64,000 nt of DNA from positions 62,339,965 to 62,403,964 of the forward strand of contig OX419758.1 in assembly GCA_948567375.1 (NCBI GenBank), read 5' to 3'. Below, piece after piece: positions 36,441 to 46,563 of the stretch; position 1 is the first letter of the stretch; every line of letters begins with the position of its first letter. The notes beneath the pieces are model-generated. The model was not told where the DNA came from and made no database searches. It saw only the letters and a program-made list of their open reading frames with translations. The DNA comes from Lunularia cruciata. Taxonomy: Eukaryota > Streptophyta > Marchantiopsida > Lunulariales > Lunulariaceae. Position numbers and translations under genes: made by a program.

Positions 36441-37566
36441 TATAACATATATATAATCTCATAATGAATGCACTCAGATTTATTCTACACAGTAAACTAC
36501 CATGTGTTTTGTCTCCTTCTCACGTTTGGTAAATTCGTCAAGTTCATTATCGGTAATGACCTTGCGGACATTACGCGGAATTCTTATTCCCCACAAATTT
36601 TCTTATTCTTACATTGTTGGACTGTCTGCGGCATCTGGTTGCGAATAATCTGCCTGGCGATATCATGTTCTGTTTCCATGGCTGGGAAGAAACCCCTGGA
36701 GGGCCTATTTAGTGTGGTCTACTTCGTCTTGATGCTCTTACCGGAATTTGTGAACAGAATCTAGACTGCAAGCCTTCGGTTGGGAGGAACCGCCTTGACG
36801 TTTGGGGCTTACAAGCAATCAGCTACCATGGTTGGGAGAAAGAAACCTCTGAAAATCCTACTCAGTATACTGGGTCCGCGTTGATAGTCCAGTCATGCTA
36901 GGGGGATATCATGATTGCTGAAGTTCTTGATAGCAATGACTGATAGAACTTCGAACTCCATTACCAGAACGTTTGGTAATGACGACACCAATGTTTACTT
37001 GGTTCTACAAGTGACTCTGAAATTGCTTTGTACAGTCCAGCAATACCAAATAATCGAGTTGGAAAGAGATCAGTATCACAAAGTTAAATCTACATCTCTT
37101 GTTAAGCACTGCGAAACAGAAGCACTTGGTTCAATTTATCGATATGTGCTTATATAGATGGACAAGGGCGACCGCTTATATAGATTACACTTGAACAATG
37201 ATAGCATCAGCCAATAACTGAAGGCTGGCAAGGCGGCCGTTCAAGTCAGGGTGTGGTTTCCGGAATCCCGAATTTAATGAGCTGACATTGAAGGTAACTC
37301 TTTGGCAAGGCACAGGCAGTTTCAAAATGGAAATCTACAAAAGTAATGACTAACAACCAGGGTGGAATTGTCCTCACTCCCGACACTGTCTAGATAAAAT
37401 GCCCGTCACCAGAGATCCCTTTCGCATGTAGTAGCTTGGGTGGTGACCCCATTCACCAATTGTGGCAAATGGTGCACGTCAAATTCTCAAAAGTAAACAG
37501 GAACTGCTCTTTTGGTTCTCATCAAAGAACCAACAGCTGAATTACTCTGCATGTTGATGGTTGAGC
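36441..37566. other. Unassigned DNA and SANT-gene 3' flank
   Basis: A diverged direct duplication is visible: CCATGGCTGGGAAGAAACCC at 36676 and CCATGGTTGGGAGAAAGAAA at 36826, about 60 bases each. The last few hundred bases should hold the 3' UTR of the minus-strand gene. No other coding sequence is recognised. Confidence 0.4.
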
Positions 37567-40256
37567 CTAACAATCAGAAAAATAATCATCATGTTCATCT
37601 TCTTCCAAGTCCTCCTCTTCTTCTTCTTCCGGGTTCCCCACAATGTCTAGAAAGTTCGGTCCTGATGCAGCACCTGATTTGAGAAACACGTTCCGCAGCT
37701 CCTCCTTCGCTCGTTGGATGGCACTCAGCGTATTGTCACCAAAGTCCAAGGCATCTTTGGAATGCAAGTAAACATTGCTCTTCTTGGCACCTCTCTGGTT
37801 CCCTGTAGTTCTAGGTCTTCTGGCATGTCTTTGGTGCAAGTGATCGATATATTTGTCCAGTTGCCCTGGATCTTTCACCTTCTTCAAAACTTCCGGGCTA
37901 CAGAGCTGGGTTTGAGAATCTGGCACCACTCTGACTTTGCCCAAGACTAGACCATTCATACTCCTGTTCTCCTTGTTAGGTGTGCGGATACCAGAAGAGA
38001 GGCCACTGATGACTATGTCGTCGAACCGCTTGGTTGGTGGTTTAGATCCGGGCATAGGAGCAGTGCAGGTCAGAACTTTTGTGGCCTTAAATATCACGGC
38101 TTCATCAGCTTCTTTACGGTCTAGTACACTCTCCACCACATCTGCACGCTCTAATGCAACAAAAGCATCGGCTTCGTACTCTTCGTCGTCCACCTGCTGC
38201 TTTCTCAAAATGTTGCGAATCGTTCTGTGAGCTTCTATAAGCCTTTGCTTGGGCCCTAGAAGTTTCCCCTTTTTGACATTCGGAAGAGCATCAGGTTCTC
38301 CCAAGGTGTTCCCGTATTCACGTTTAGGACGCTGTGCTGCAGGCGGGGTAGGGTGTCCTGAATAGAACTTGTTGAAGCACTCTCCAGCTGTTCGCCCCGG
38401 AACCTGGAACAGACATAAACACTTCTGGTAAGACAAATCCGCCACTGTTGAGTATGACCATGGTTCAGAGAGAAACCGATGACACGGAGCTACCCAATTG
38501 TAAAGGTACATGATAAGAGCTCCTGCCCTTAACAACTATGAAAGCTAATCTGTTAATGCAAAAGTGTAGTCAAAGCGATGAAGCTAGGTTTGATCAAACG
38601 ACGTGCCCAGCAGAAATCCAACATAAGAATAAATATCAAGAACACGAAATCTTCTGGCTTATTTGAATCTCGTATTATTTAGTTTGATGATCATACCTGC
38701 TTGGAAATGTGGTACCAGAAATCTGCTGCGGGTTTTATCGATACATAAGCATCTTGGAGAGCCATTTCCTGCTCTGGTGTCCAATCATTCGCGGGTGCAA
38801 CAGTCACTGTCGAAGGGCTCTCAGAATCATCCTCAGCTTCAGAACTTTGCTGTTCAAGTCCAGAAACTTTCATCTGAATCTTTCTGCTAAACCGGCCTTG
38901 TCTCTCCTGCTCCAGAAGTCCATATCTCTTAACATGATCTTCTATATCGCTCTTCACTCTTCGGACGAGTGCCGATTCCTTTACCTTCGGAAGAGCGTCC
39001 TGATTTGCAACTCTTGGAAGCTTTGTCGCCTTCTTCAGTGACGTCACGTTCTGTTTCGAAGTTCTCGTCAGTTGATTGATCCCTTTCCTCATTTTATCCT
39101 TCAAATCACTCCCATCTCCTTTAGAAGCCAAACCAAACGTATCCAGCTCTTGTATCAGAGTCTCTGCAATCAAACTTGTCCGACTTCTCGTACTCCTGGA
39201 AGACCCATTGCTTTGGTTCTGCTCCCCTTTCAAACCTGTCTCAGCAACAGAAACATCCACGGACTTCCGAGCCTGTTCCTCCCTGAGCCTTGCTTCCACC
39301 ACTGCATTCATAGCACTGCGAACAAACCCTGTTGCCTCCTCAGCTATCCTCAACGCATTGGTTGTGCCCTTACTCGTAGTAACTCGAGCCATATTATCTA
39401 CCACCAGACCTTTCTGTCCTTTCCCATCCGCTGCAGCAACATCAGAATTCTGTTCCACTGCAGGAAGACAATTACTCCGCTGCCTCGGAGCATCAGCACT
39501 TCGTTTAGATGGCTCCCGAAGCTCTTGCAGACCAGTCTCTTGCAGCAACGTCTTTTTAGACCTGGCGACATTCATAATAGCTGTTGAGGGTTTCTTTGCA
39601 GCAGCAGCAGAACCAGCTCCTCTCTTCGATGCGTTCTTAGACTCCTTCACTTTCTTCTGTACGCCTTTCCGCTGTGTGAAAGTGCTTCTCTTTAAAGCGA
39701 TTCCTGCTGCTCGAGGACTTACACGGACGCCTTTTCCACCTCTTGACTTACTAGCCTCGACCACACCTTGTCCTTCCTGCAATGATTTTGAACATTCATC
39801 GTCCAATCCACATGCTTCTTCTGTAATTTTAGCCAGGTGTGGCAGAAATCTGTTCCGAATTCTCGTAGAGATTCTTCTCGGTATAGAACCCCCCACAGCA
39901 GCTCCTGTCTCCCTACTTCGCTTCCTGTTCTCGGTCCCCATGTGCTTCCCCTTGCCAACGCTAGGGGATCCGGTTGATCCTGAATAATTTTGCTTCGAAA
40001 TTGCAAGAGTTTTACTGCGAGTTCTTCTGATAGTACTCGACGGCTCTTTTGATGCCTTTCCATCCGGAACTTTTCCTTTCCGTTTCTTCCCCTGCTGGTT
40101 CTTCGCCATATTGGAACGTTTTACTTTCTGGCCATCTATTCTGCTGACTGCTGCACCTAAAAGTTGACGTCTCACGCGCTTGACTACCAAGGTTTCCTCT
40201 GCAATGCTCGGTGTCAGTTTCCTACCTCGAGACACATTCACAATTACCGCACTCAT
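37567..40256 (-). CDS. SANT/Myb-like domain nuclear protein, 798 aa, two exons
   Basis: Exon 1 is 40256-38697 (520 codons) and exon 2 is 38403-37567 (278 codons plus stop). The 293-nt intron has GT-AG ends and splits the SANT helix region at SKQ|VPGRTAGECF. The SANT domain (about 489-535) has DWTPEQEMALQDAYVS, DFWYHISK and ECFNKFYSGHPTPP. The long N-terminal region is Lys/Arg/Ser-rich with many basic clusters, expected for a nuclear, DNA- or chromatin-associated protein. The C-terminus has YIDHLHQRHARR, a conserved-looking SAIQRAKEELRNVFLKSG and an acidic tail with runs of Glu/Asp ending in DDYFSDC. I do not recognise a named gene; function beyond chromatin or DNA binding is unknown. Confidence 0.88.
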
Positions 40257-42314
40257 TTCCCTCTATAGTGTTCATGCTTCTACGTTTATCGATGTCCTTG
40301 CCAACTTCTCCATCGCCAGAAGAGAAATCTATACAACTGTAACGACGCTATGCAGTAGAAAATTCAATAACTGTAAAGCTAATTTTAATCGACATTGCCC
40401 TAAGAGATTTATTTGGGCCAGAAAATGTTGCACTCTGTCTGGCACTGAAAACCTCCCGTTAATTGCATCCCAAGCCAGAAGTTGAAAAATGCTGCCATAA
40501 ACATCGTCTCTGAAAAACTCTGAATCACAATTTCTAATTCTCTGTGTCTATACACCACTCTAAGAACCGTCAACCACCACAAAGAAATCAGATCACTGGG
40601 AATTTGAGCATGTTTTTTCAGCAAAATTCGCTCAAGGAATGCTTGATTTCAAGTGATGAGCTTCCAATTTTGAATCCTGTGCTCGAACCTCTTCTTCGTG
40701 CGCGCGCATCTTCTCTCCTTGCTTGATCACACTCTCTTTCCTCTTCTCTTTCTCCTGTGCAGAAACCCGGATTCTGTTCGTCTTGTTTGTCTGTACAGAT
40801 CCACGATAACTTGGACAAGCGGGTCGCCTGTCTGCTCCAGCCCGTTCCCGGTCACATGACCGTTGTTTTCACTGGACGCGTACGGATCCACGTGGCAGAA
40901 ATGAAGCTAACCGCACTCCTAGGTTAGCCGCACCCGAAGTTGGCGGAAAGACTTACCGAACCCGTTGTAACTTGAATAGTCAAGTTAGTACTAATTGACA
41001 TTAAAATGCACTAAAGTTATAAGGAGGCGACCGCGTGGGAAAAACGAAGGACGTGAAGACCACTTCAAGCCAAGCCTAACAAGGGAGAGACAAAAAAAGG
41101 TAAAATGAGGCTAAGCCCCCATAGAGTCTATACGAGAAATCTGCCCTCCCGCAACTCAGATATACCGGCTATGCAAGTAGTATAATCTATATGCAATTGA
41201 AGCATCACCTAATGTGATTACTTTCCTATGGATTGCAAGCGTCACTGTCCTTTGTAGAATAATGGATATATGTTATCTAAAATATGCTAAAAAGTATGAA
41301 AGTGAGAATGATACCCCATGCGTCTAACATGATAAGCTCTCGTCCACTCCCTGACAAATGTATTAAACGCCGTGTACATCGCTCCATATAACTAAAATGA
41401 GACTTTGTTTTTAACAACATCAATTGTAATTGTAATTGAGAGCACCAAAATCATCATCATAGGCCAAGTTTGCAGAAAACCATACGGTTGTTCAAAGTCA
41501 TCATTGACCAACCTTCTTGTCGCTTTATTTGTCAAGTTAATCCTAACTGCCATAAAATTCACGGATATTCGGGCTTTATTCTTTTATGCTCTTTGTAATG
41601 TTACATCAAAGGAACAAAATCATCATAGAACATCACAATTTATCGTTGTTTATAGTGGTGAGTGTAATCTTGTGAAGGTGGATCTGAATTTGCAAAATAC
41701 GCTTTGTTCCGCAATTAGTGTGGAACTTTATTAGTGTGTATACATATTTAGCGTGGACCCAAATGGAACTCGAGAAGAAATTAGGGCTCAAATCAGGGTT
41801 TTGATTACTTAGAGAATATGATTTATTTATATTATAAATATGGGATGTCTTTTACTATACATTATTCAAAAGCCAAAATTTTTATGACAATCTAAACATT
41901 ATTTATCATCATGGTCTGTCTGTCCTCTAAGCTTATGCTGTAATTGAAACAATTAGCAATGAGAAATGAGAGTATATTGAGATTGAAGTACCCATGGGAT
42001 GACGAGGGAATTTAAAGTGAGAGAAACTTTATTCCAAAGGTAAAAAGGTAGTGTTCAGTATTACTACCAAGGGTGAAGAAATCAATTGAGTGATTGAATA
42101 AGGGAGTCAGCCTTGAGAACTAAATTGAAATGGTGGTAAAAGGAATTAAACTCACTTTTTTCTCTCCACCAGACTATGCTATCTAAACTCCTTATGTTAC
42201 TAAATAATGTTTTAGTAACTTAAATTTGTACGAAAACAGTAGAGATCCATACTAAACATGCCAACGTTTTGGTAAGTGTAATTTAGTGTGTTTCTTAATT
42301 AACCTATTTTATTA
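40257..42314. other. SANT-gene 5' flank, then AT-rich DNA with an LTR-free repeat copy
   Basis: The promoter and 5' UTR of the SANT gene should lie in 40257-40900. The stretch 41190-41410 is related to the two halves flanking the solo LTR at 19445-19977 and is uninterrupted here. No gene is recognised; the open frame at 41405-41734 has no known motif. Confidence 0.45.
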
Positions 42315-42464
42315 CTGTGGTCCACATAATTGAGGGATGGAAAGTTACTTACTTCAAAAGACACCAATTCCTAGATTCTTACGCTCTTTTATGTCACTGA
42401 CCATGTTATTTGAGTTTGGTGCCTTTTGGAGTCACTTTCCATTCCTCAATTATGTGGACCATAG
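42315..42464. repeat. Foldback element with 31-bp terminal inverted repeats
   Basis: The arms 42315-42345 and 42434-42464 are reverse complements with two mismatches, around the core GGTCCACATAATTGAGG. Pairing continues inwards with gaps (TCAAAAGACACCA against TGGTGCCTTTTGG). Total length is 150 bp. No clear target duplication was found. Confidence 0.88.
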
Positions 42465-42671
42465 TGAGAATCTGGTAAACTGCCGCGTAAGGAAAATTGA
42501 AATTATGCAATCACTAGGATAAAGAAAAAGACAAAAAAGAAAACTAGTGAAATAAAAGATTTTAGGCATGTACTGCTCGAGAGGTGTAGAGAATCTATAA
42601 TTAATCTTCTTTGCACCTTCTTTCTCCGTCATTTATAAAAGTGTATAATCTTCGGATTTTTACTCACCTAT

Positions 42672-43830
42672 TGAGTGCTATGAAAAATTTAATAAAGTAT
42701 TGAGAGAGAAGGGGTTAAAAACAAAAATTCAACATAGAAATGGATTGAACAGAGAAAGTAAATGTAGCAAGCAGCAAGATGATATCCTAAAGGTTTTCTT
42801 TTTTAAATAATTGGAATTATATCAAGTACTCGGAGGAAGAGCTTGAATTATTAGAAAACTGTGAGTAACAAAACAATAGAGAAAATTGAATGTCAATGAA
42901 AATTGATGGCTCATTCTAAACTGCTGGAATGTAATCCCATATTTTTCTCATAATCTTTGGTAACTTCTCTAATTTAATATAGTATTGAGAGAAAAGCAAT
43001 TAAAACAACAATTTGATATAGAAATAGATTAATAGAAATGTAGCAAGCTGCAAGATGATATCCAAGAGTTTTTGAAAATAAGAAAATCAGATAATATTAA
43101 GAGAATAGAAGAATAATAATTTTTAGCATAATATTATATCATACTTTTTAGCATATTGAAATTAAATTTTCTCTATTGTTTTTTTTCTAATAATTCAAGC
43201 TCATATTTTCAAAAACTCTTGGATATCATCTTGCAGCTTGCTACATATTAAGTGCTGTGAAAAATTTAATAAAGTATTATGAGAGAGAAGTGGTTAAAAA
43301 CAAAAATTCAACATAGAAATGGATTGAATAGAGAAAGTAAATGTAGCAAGCAGCAAGATGATATCCTAAAGGTTTTTTTTTTTAAATAATTGGAATAATA
43401 TCAAGTACTTAGAGGAAGAGCTTGAATTACTAGAAAATGGTGAGTAAAAAAACAATAGAGAAAATTAAATGTCAATGAAAATTGATGGCTCATTCTAAAT
43501 TGCTAGAATGTAATCCCATAATTTTCACATAAATTTTGGTACCTCCTCTAATTTAATAAAGCATTGAGAGAGAAGCGTTTGAAACAATGAATTGATATAA
43601 AAATGGATTAAATAGAGAAATTATGTCTAGTAAGGGGCAAGATGATATCCAAGAGTTTTTAAAATAAATAATTGGAATAATATCAAGTACTCAAAGAAAG
43701 AGCTTGAATTACTAGAAAATGGCGAGTAACAAAATAATAAGAAAATTGAATGTCAATGAAAATTGATGGCTCATTCTAAATTGTTAGAATGTAATCCAAT
43801 AATTCTCTCATAATTTTTGGTACCTCGTCT
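42672..43830 (+). repeat. Complex ~577-bp higher-order repeat (four ~300-bp subunits, one partly inverted)
   Basis: Subunits A (about 42672-42970) and C (about 43249-43548) are nearly identical over AAATTTAATAAAGTATT...AAATGTAGCAAGCAGCAAGATG...TTGATGGCTCATTCTAAA. Subunits B (about 42971-43248) and D (about 43549-43830) are diverged relatives. Within B, AATGTAGCAAGCTGCAAGAT (43030 onward) recurs as its exact reverse complement at about 43206-43247, so B carries an internal palindrome. The A-to-C distance is 577 bp. Confidence 0.85.
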
Positions 43831-43837
43831 AAACTTG

Positions 43838-44276
43838 TGTAAAAGACGGAGAAGAGAAATAAGAGAATTAAAGAATGGAAGTTCAAATCATGTTGAAACT
43901 ATCAATTGTGTAGAACTCCAAGTGCCTATCTTGAGCTTGGCTAGGGTATTTATACATAACTTGGGTACAAGACTCCCAAGGAGCTCCAAAGAAGATTCCT
44001 TCTAGGAGTTGTCTTACTTGGAGTGCAAGCTAAGCTAGCCATTTACTTGGTGTACAAGCTAAGTTAGCCATCAGTTTGATGTAGAAGTTACCTTGGAAAG
44101 TTTTAAGAAGCTTCTCACAAAGAAGCTTCTGAGTGCTTTTAGAATATTCTACCCACAAGCTTCATGGATATTTCTAGAACATTCCTAAGCTAGTTCTACT
44201 TCCTTTTGTTATATCTAGTATAGATTACTAACTCATTAGCTTCTACTAACTTGTGTGCTAACTCCATGTTATTACA
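43838..44276 (-). repeat. Solo LTR related to the chromovirus LTR, target duplication ACTTG
   Basis: The plus strand reads TGTAAAAGACGGAGAAGAG to ATGTTATTACA, matching the LTRs at 52436 and 57587 in start (TGTAAAAGA(C/T)), middle (TGCAAGCTAAGCTAG) and end (CCAT(A/G)TT(G/A)TTACA). ACTTG lies at 43833-43837 and again at 44277-44281. Orientation is taken from the chromovirus. No internal domain adjoins it. Confidence 0.9.
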
Positions 44277-44479
44277 ACTTGGGTGTTCTTCGTAGTTCTT
44301 ACCAGTTTCTCCTTTGTTCCTTGAGCAATCTTTAAAAGGTAAAGAGATCAATCTTTAAAAGATTGTTCAAAACCATAACCATGCTATTGCTACATGATTT
44401 ACTTTCTTATAATATTTCTTTATAATTATAATGTTTTTTGTAGTATATGTATAACTAAATATCATTTGGCCTTTACAAT

Positions 44480-46200
44480 ACATTAGTGGCCTTCCAAAGA
44501 ATGATGAATGCAATATTCAAAGATTTTCCTTAGAAGTTGCTAGAGATCTTCATGAAAAATCCTATGTCTATGGAAGGAGAGAAGATCACCTCAATTTTCC
44601 TTGACAAAACTTTGAGAGATGTCAAGCTACTAGATTATCCTTGCTCTTAGAGAAGTGTTTCTTTGTAATAATGGAGTGGATACTACTTGGACATTAAGTG
44701 TCAAAAAGAGGAATTGAGGTGGATGTCAAGAAGATAAAAGTCTTCAAATCTCTTGAATCACCAAAGAACATAAGATAACTTTGGGCCTTTTAGGGCCATG
44801 TCTAATATTACCGCAAGTTTGTGTCAAACTATGTAACATTAGTAGCACCTTTAATAAAGTTACTCAAGAAGTTGAAGACCACGTGTGGGCAAAAGCACAA
44901 GAAGACTCTCTTGTCACATCAAGATGAAGCTAGTCAAGGCATTGGTTATTAAGGCATTTACTGCAGATCTTCCATCAACGAGTGGATTCTTGATATTATG
45001 ACCTTTCACCCTTGCATCAATCTTGGAGGCATTTTCAAAAACCTCCCATGGTGTTGGGTTTGCATCCACCACCCCCATTGATATTGGAGCCTTTGCTTTC
45101 TTCTTTCTCTTTCTTCTTATAGAACTCAAACCACGTCTAAGTTCTTTCCTCAAGGTAGGATTTAAAGCAATCAATTGACCCCTATGATGTTGGCCTTGTG
45201 ACTACCAACATGAGTTATATATATTTATATATATAGAGACATGGATACTTGTTTGATAGCTATTGGGGTTGTCCTAAGTTATAAGGACAACAATAAAAAA
45301 GATTATCCAATATACAAAGCAAGTAGACAATTGTTTGGTCCCAAGAGGAATTACTTCACAACAAAGAGAGAAGCTTTGTGCATGGTATATTCCAATAAAA
45401 TAAATTTTATTTATCTTTTGGGATATGAATTTGTCTTTCATGTTGACCATTATGCCTTGCAACATCTTATGAAGAAGGCATAAAGGTTAGGAAAACTTGC
45501 AAGGCAGATCCTTTGCCTCCGAGAAGTCACATACATGGTTCAAGTAAGGAAATGTGTACTTCTTGAAACAATTGGAAACAAAAGAACAATACAAAGATCT
45601 AAAGGATGATTTCTTTGACAAAGAGCTCTTTCAATTGACAACATCTTGGGGTACACAATATCAAGAAGAATATTGACTTCTTTAGATATTGCAATGTCAT
45701 GACGGATTGGAACCAAAACAACAAGCTGTTTTCTTGTATAAGATGGGTCTATAATGAAATCCTCTTGAAAATAGGAGCAAATGAAGTACTAACATGTTGC
45801 CTAGAATAATACAAAATAGGCAGTGTGATTAAGTCTTTGCACACAAAAGCCTTGGTTGAGCACCATACATTGAAGAATGTTATTAAAAGATCTTGACCAC
45901 ATGCTATTGGTAACCAACTATATATAGAGACTAACATGATTATATAGGGCAATGCAATGTTTGTCAAAAGATTGAGAAACATTTTCCTAGTACACAATGG
46001 ACTTTAAGGCAAATTTTACACTTGGTTTTGTTTGAGAAATGGGAGATAGACTTTGTAAGACCAATCTAGCTTGTGATAAACACTACTTTGAAGAGGTATA
46101 TTTTGGCTTGTATTGACTATGCTATGAAGATAATACAGATAGAGGCTACTAAGAAAGATGATAAAAATACAATGGTAAAGCTTTTCTTCCAAAACATCAT
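44480..46200 (+). mobile_element. Fragments of a second Ty3/gypsy type
   Basis: Plus-strand peptides include AFQRMMNAIFKDF (reverse transcriptase), KKDYPIYKASRQLFGPKRNY, TTKREALCMVY and GYEFVFHVDHYALQHL (RNase H, 45241-45480), and decayed integrase pieces (EMGD..., about 46030-46200) of the form seen in plant non-chromodomain gypsy elements. A protease-like piece (VKGHNIKNPLVDGRSAVNAL) is on the opposite strand at 45174-44914, so the fragment is rearranged. Almost every domain is broken; the RNase H block is open for 80 codons. Confidence 0.75.
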
Positions 46201-46563
46201 TTCTTGACATAATTATTGTTGTGCATATATATGTTGTGTAGATTGTTGTGCAAATATACATTGCTACAAAAAATACATCTTGTAAACATCATACAATATA
46301 GAAGCAAAACTCATATAAAAGTCATACATGAATTCTAAAGTGTCACAATAATTAGTTCAATCATACACTCAACTTAGGTCAGAAACTCATCTATCAACTC
46401 AAGAAACTATCATCAACCGGCTCTGATTACACAATCAAGCTACACCTACTCTAGCTAAGAGACTCTAGGTGATACTTGCCTGCCTCTATCCACCATAGCT
46501 AAAATCTTGAAGGCTCAACATTAGAGAAGTGCGTTCTTTGGAGCGGCACTTCAAAAGAATATA
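46200..46563 (-). repeat. Inverted partial LTR of the PHD-gypsy family
   Basis: The reverse complement contains TTTTGAAGTGCCGCTCC, AATGTTGAGCCTTCAAG, TAGCTAGAGTAGGTGTAGC and then TATTGTGACACTTTAG with its following ~105 bases, i.e. the second half and terminal repeat of the LTR. It abuts the plus-oriented LTR at 46575 head to head. Confidence 0.7.

Noticed and set aside
39076-39987. 303-codon plus-strand open frame inside the SANT gene
   Set aside because: It is antisense to exon 1; its Ser/Leu/Pro-rich composition is what the complement of a Lys/Arg/Ser-rich coding region gives.
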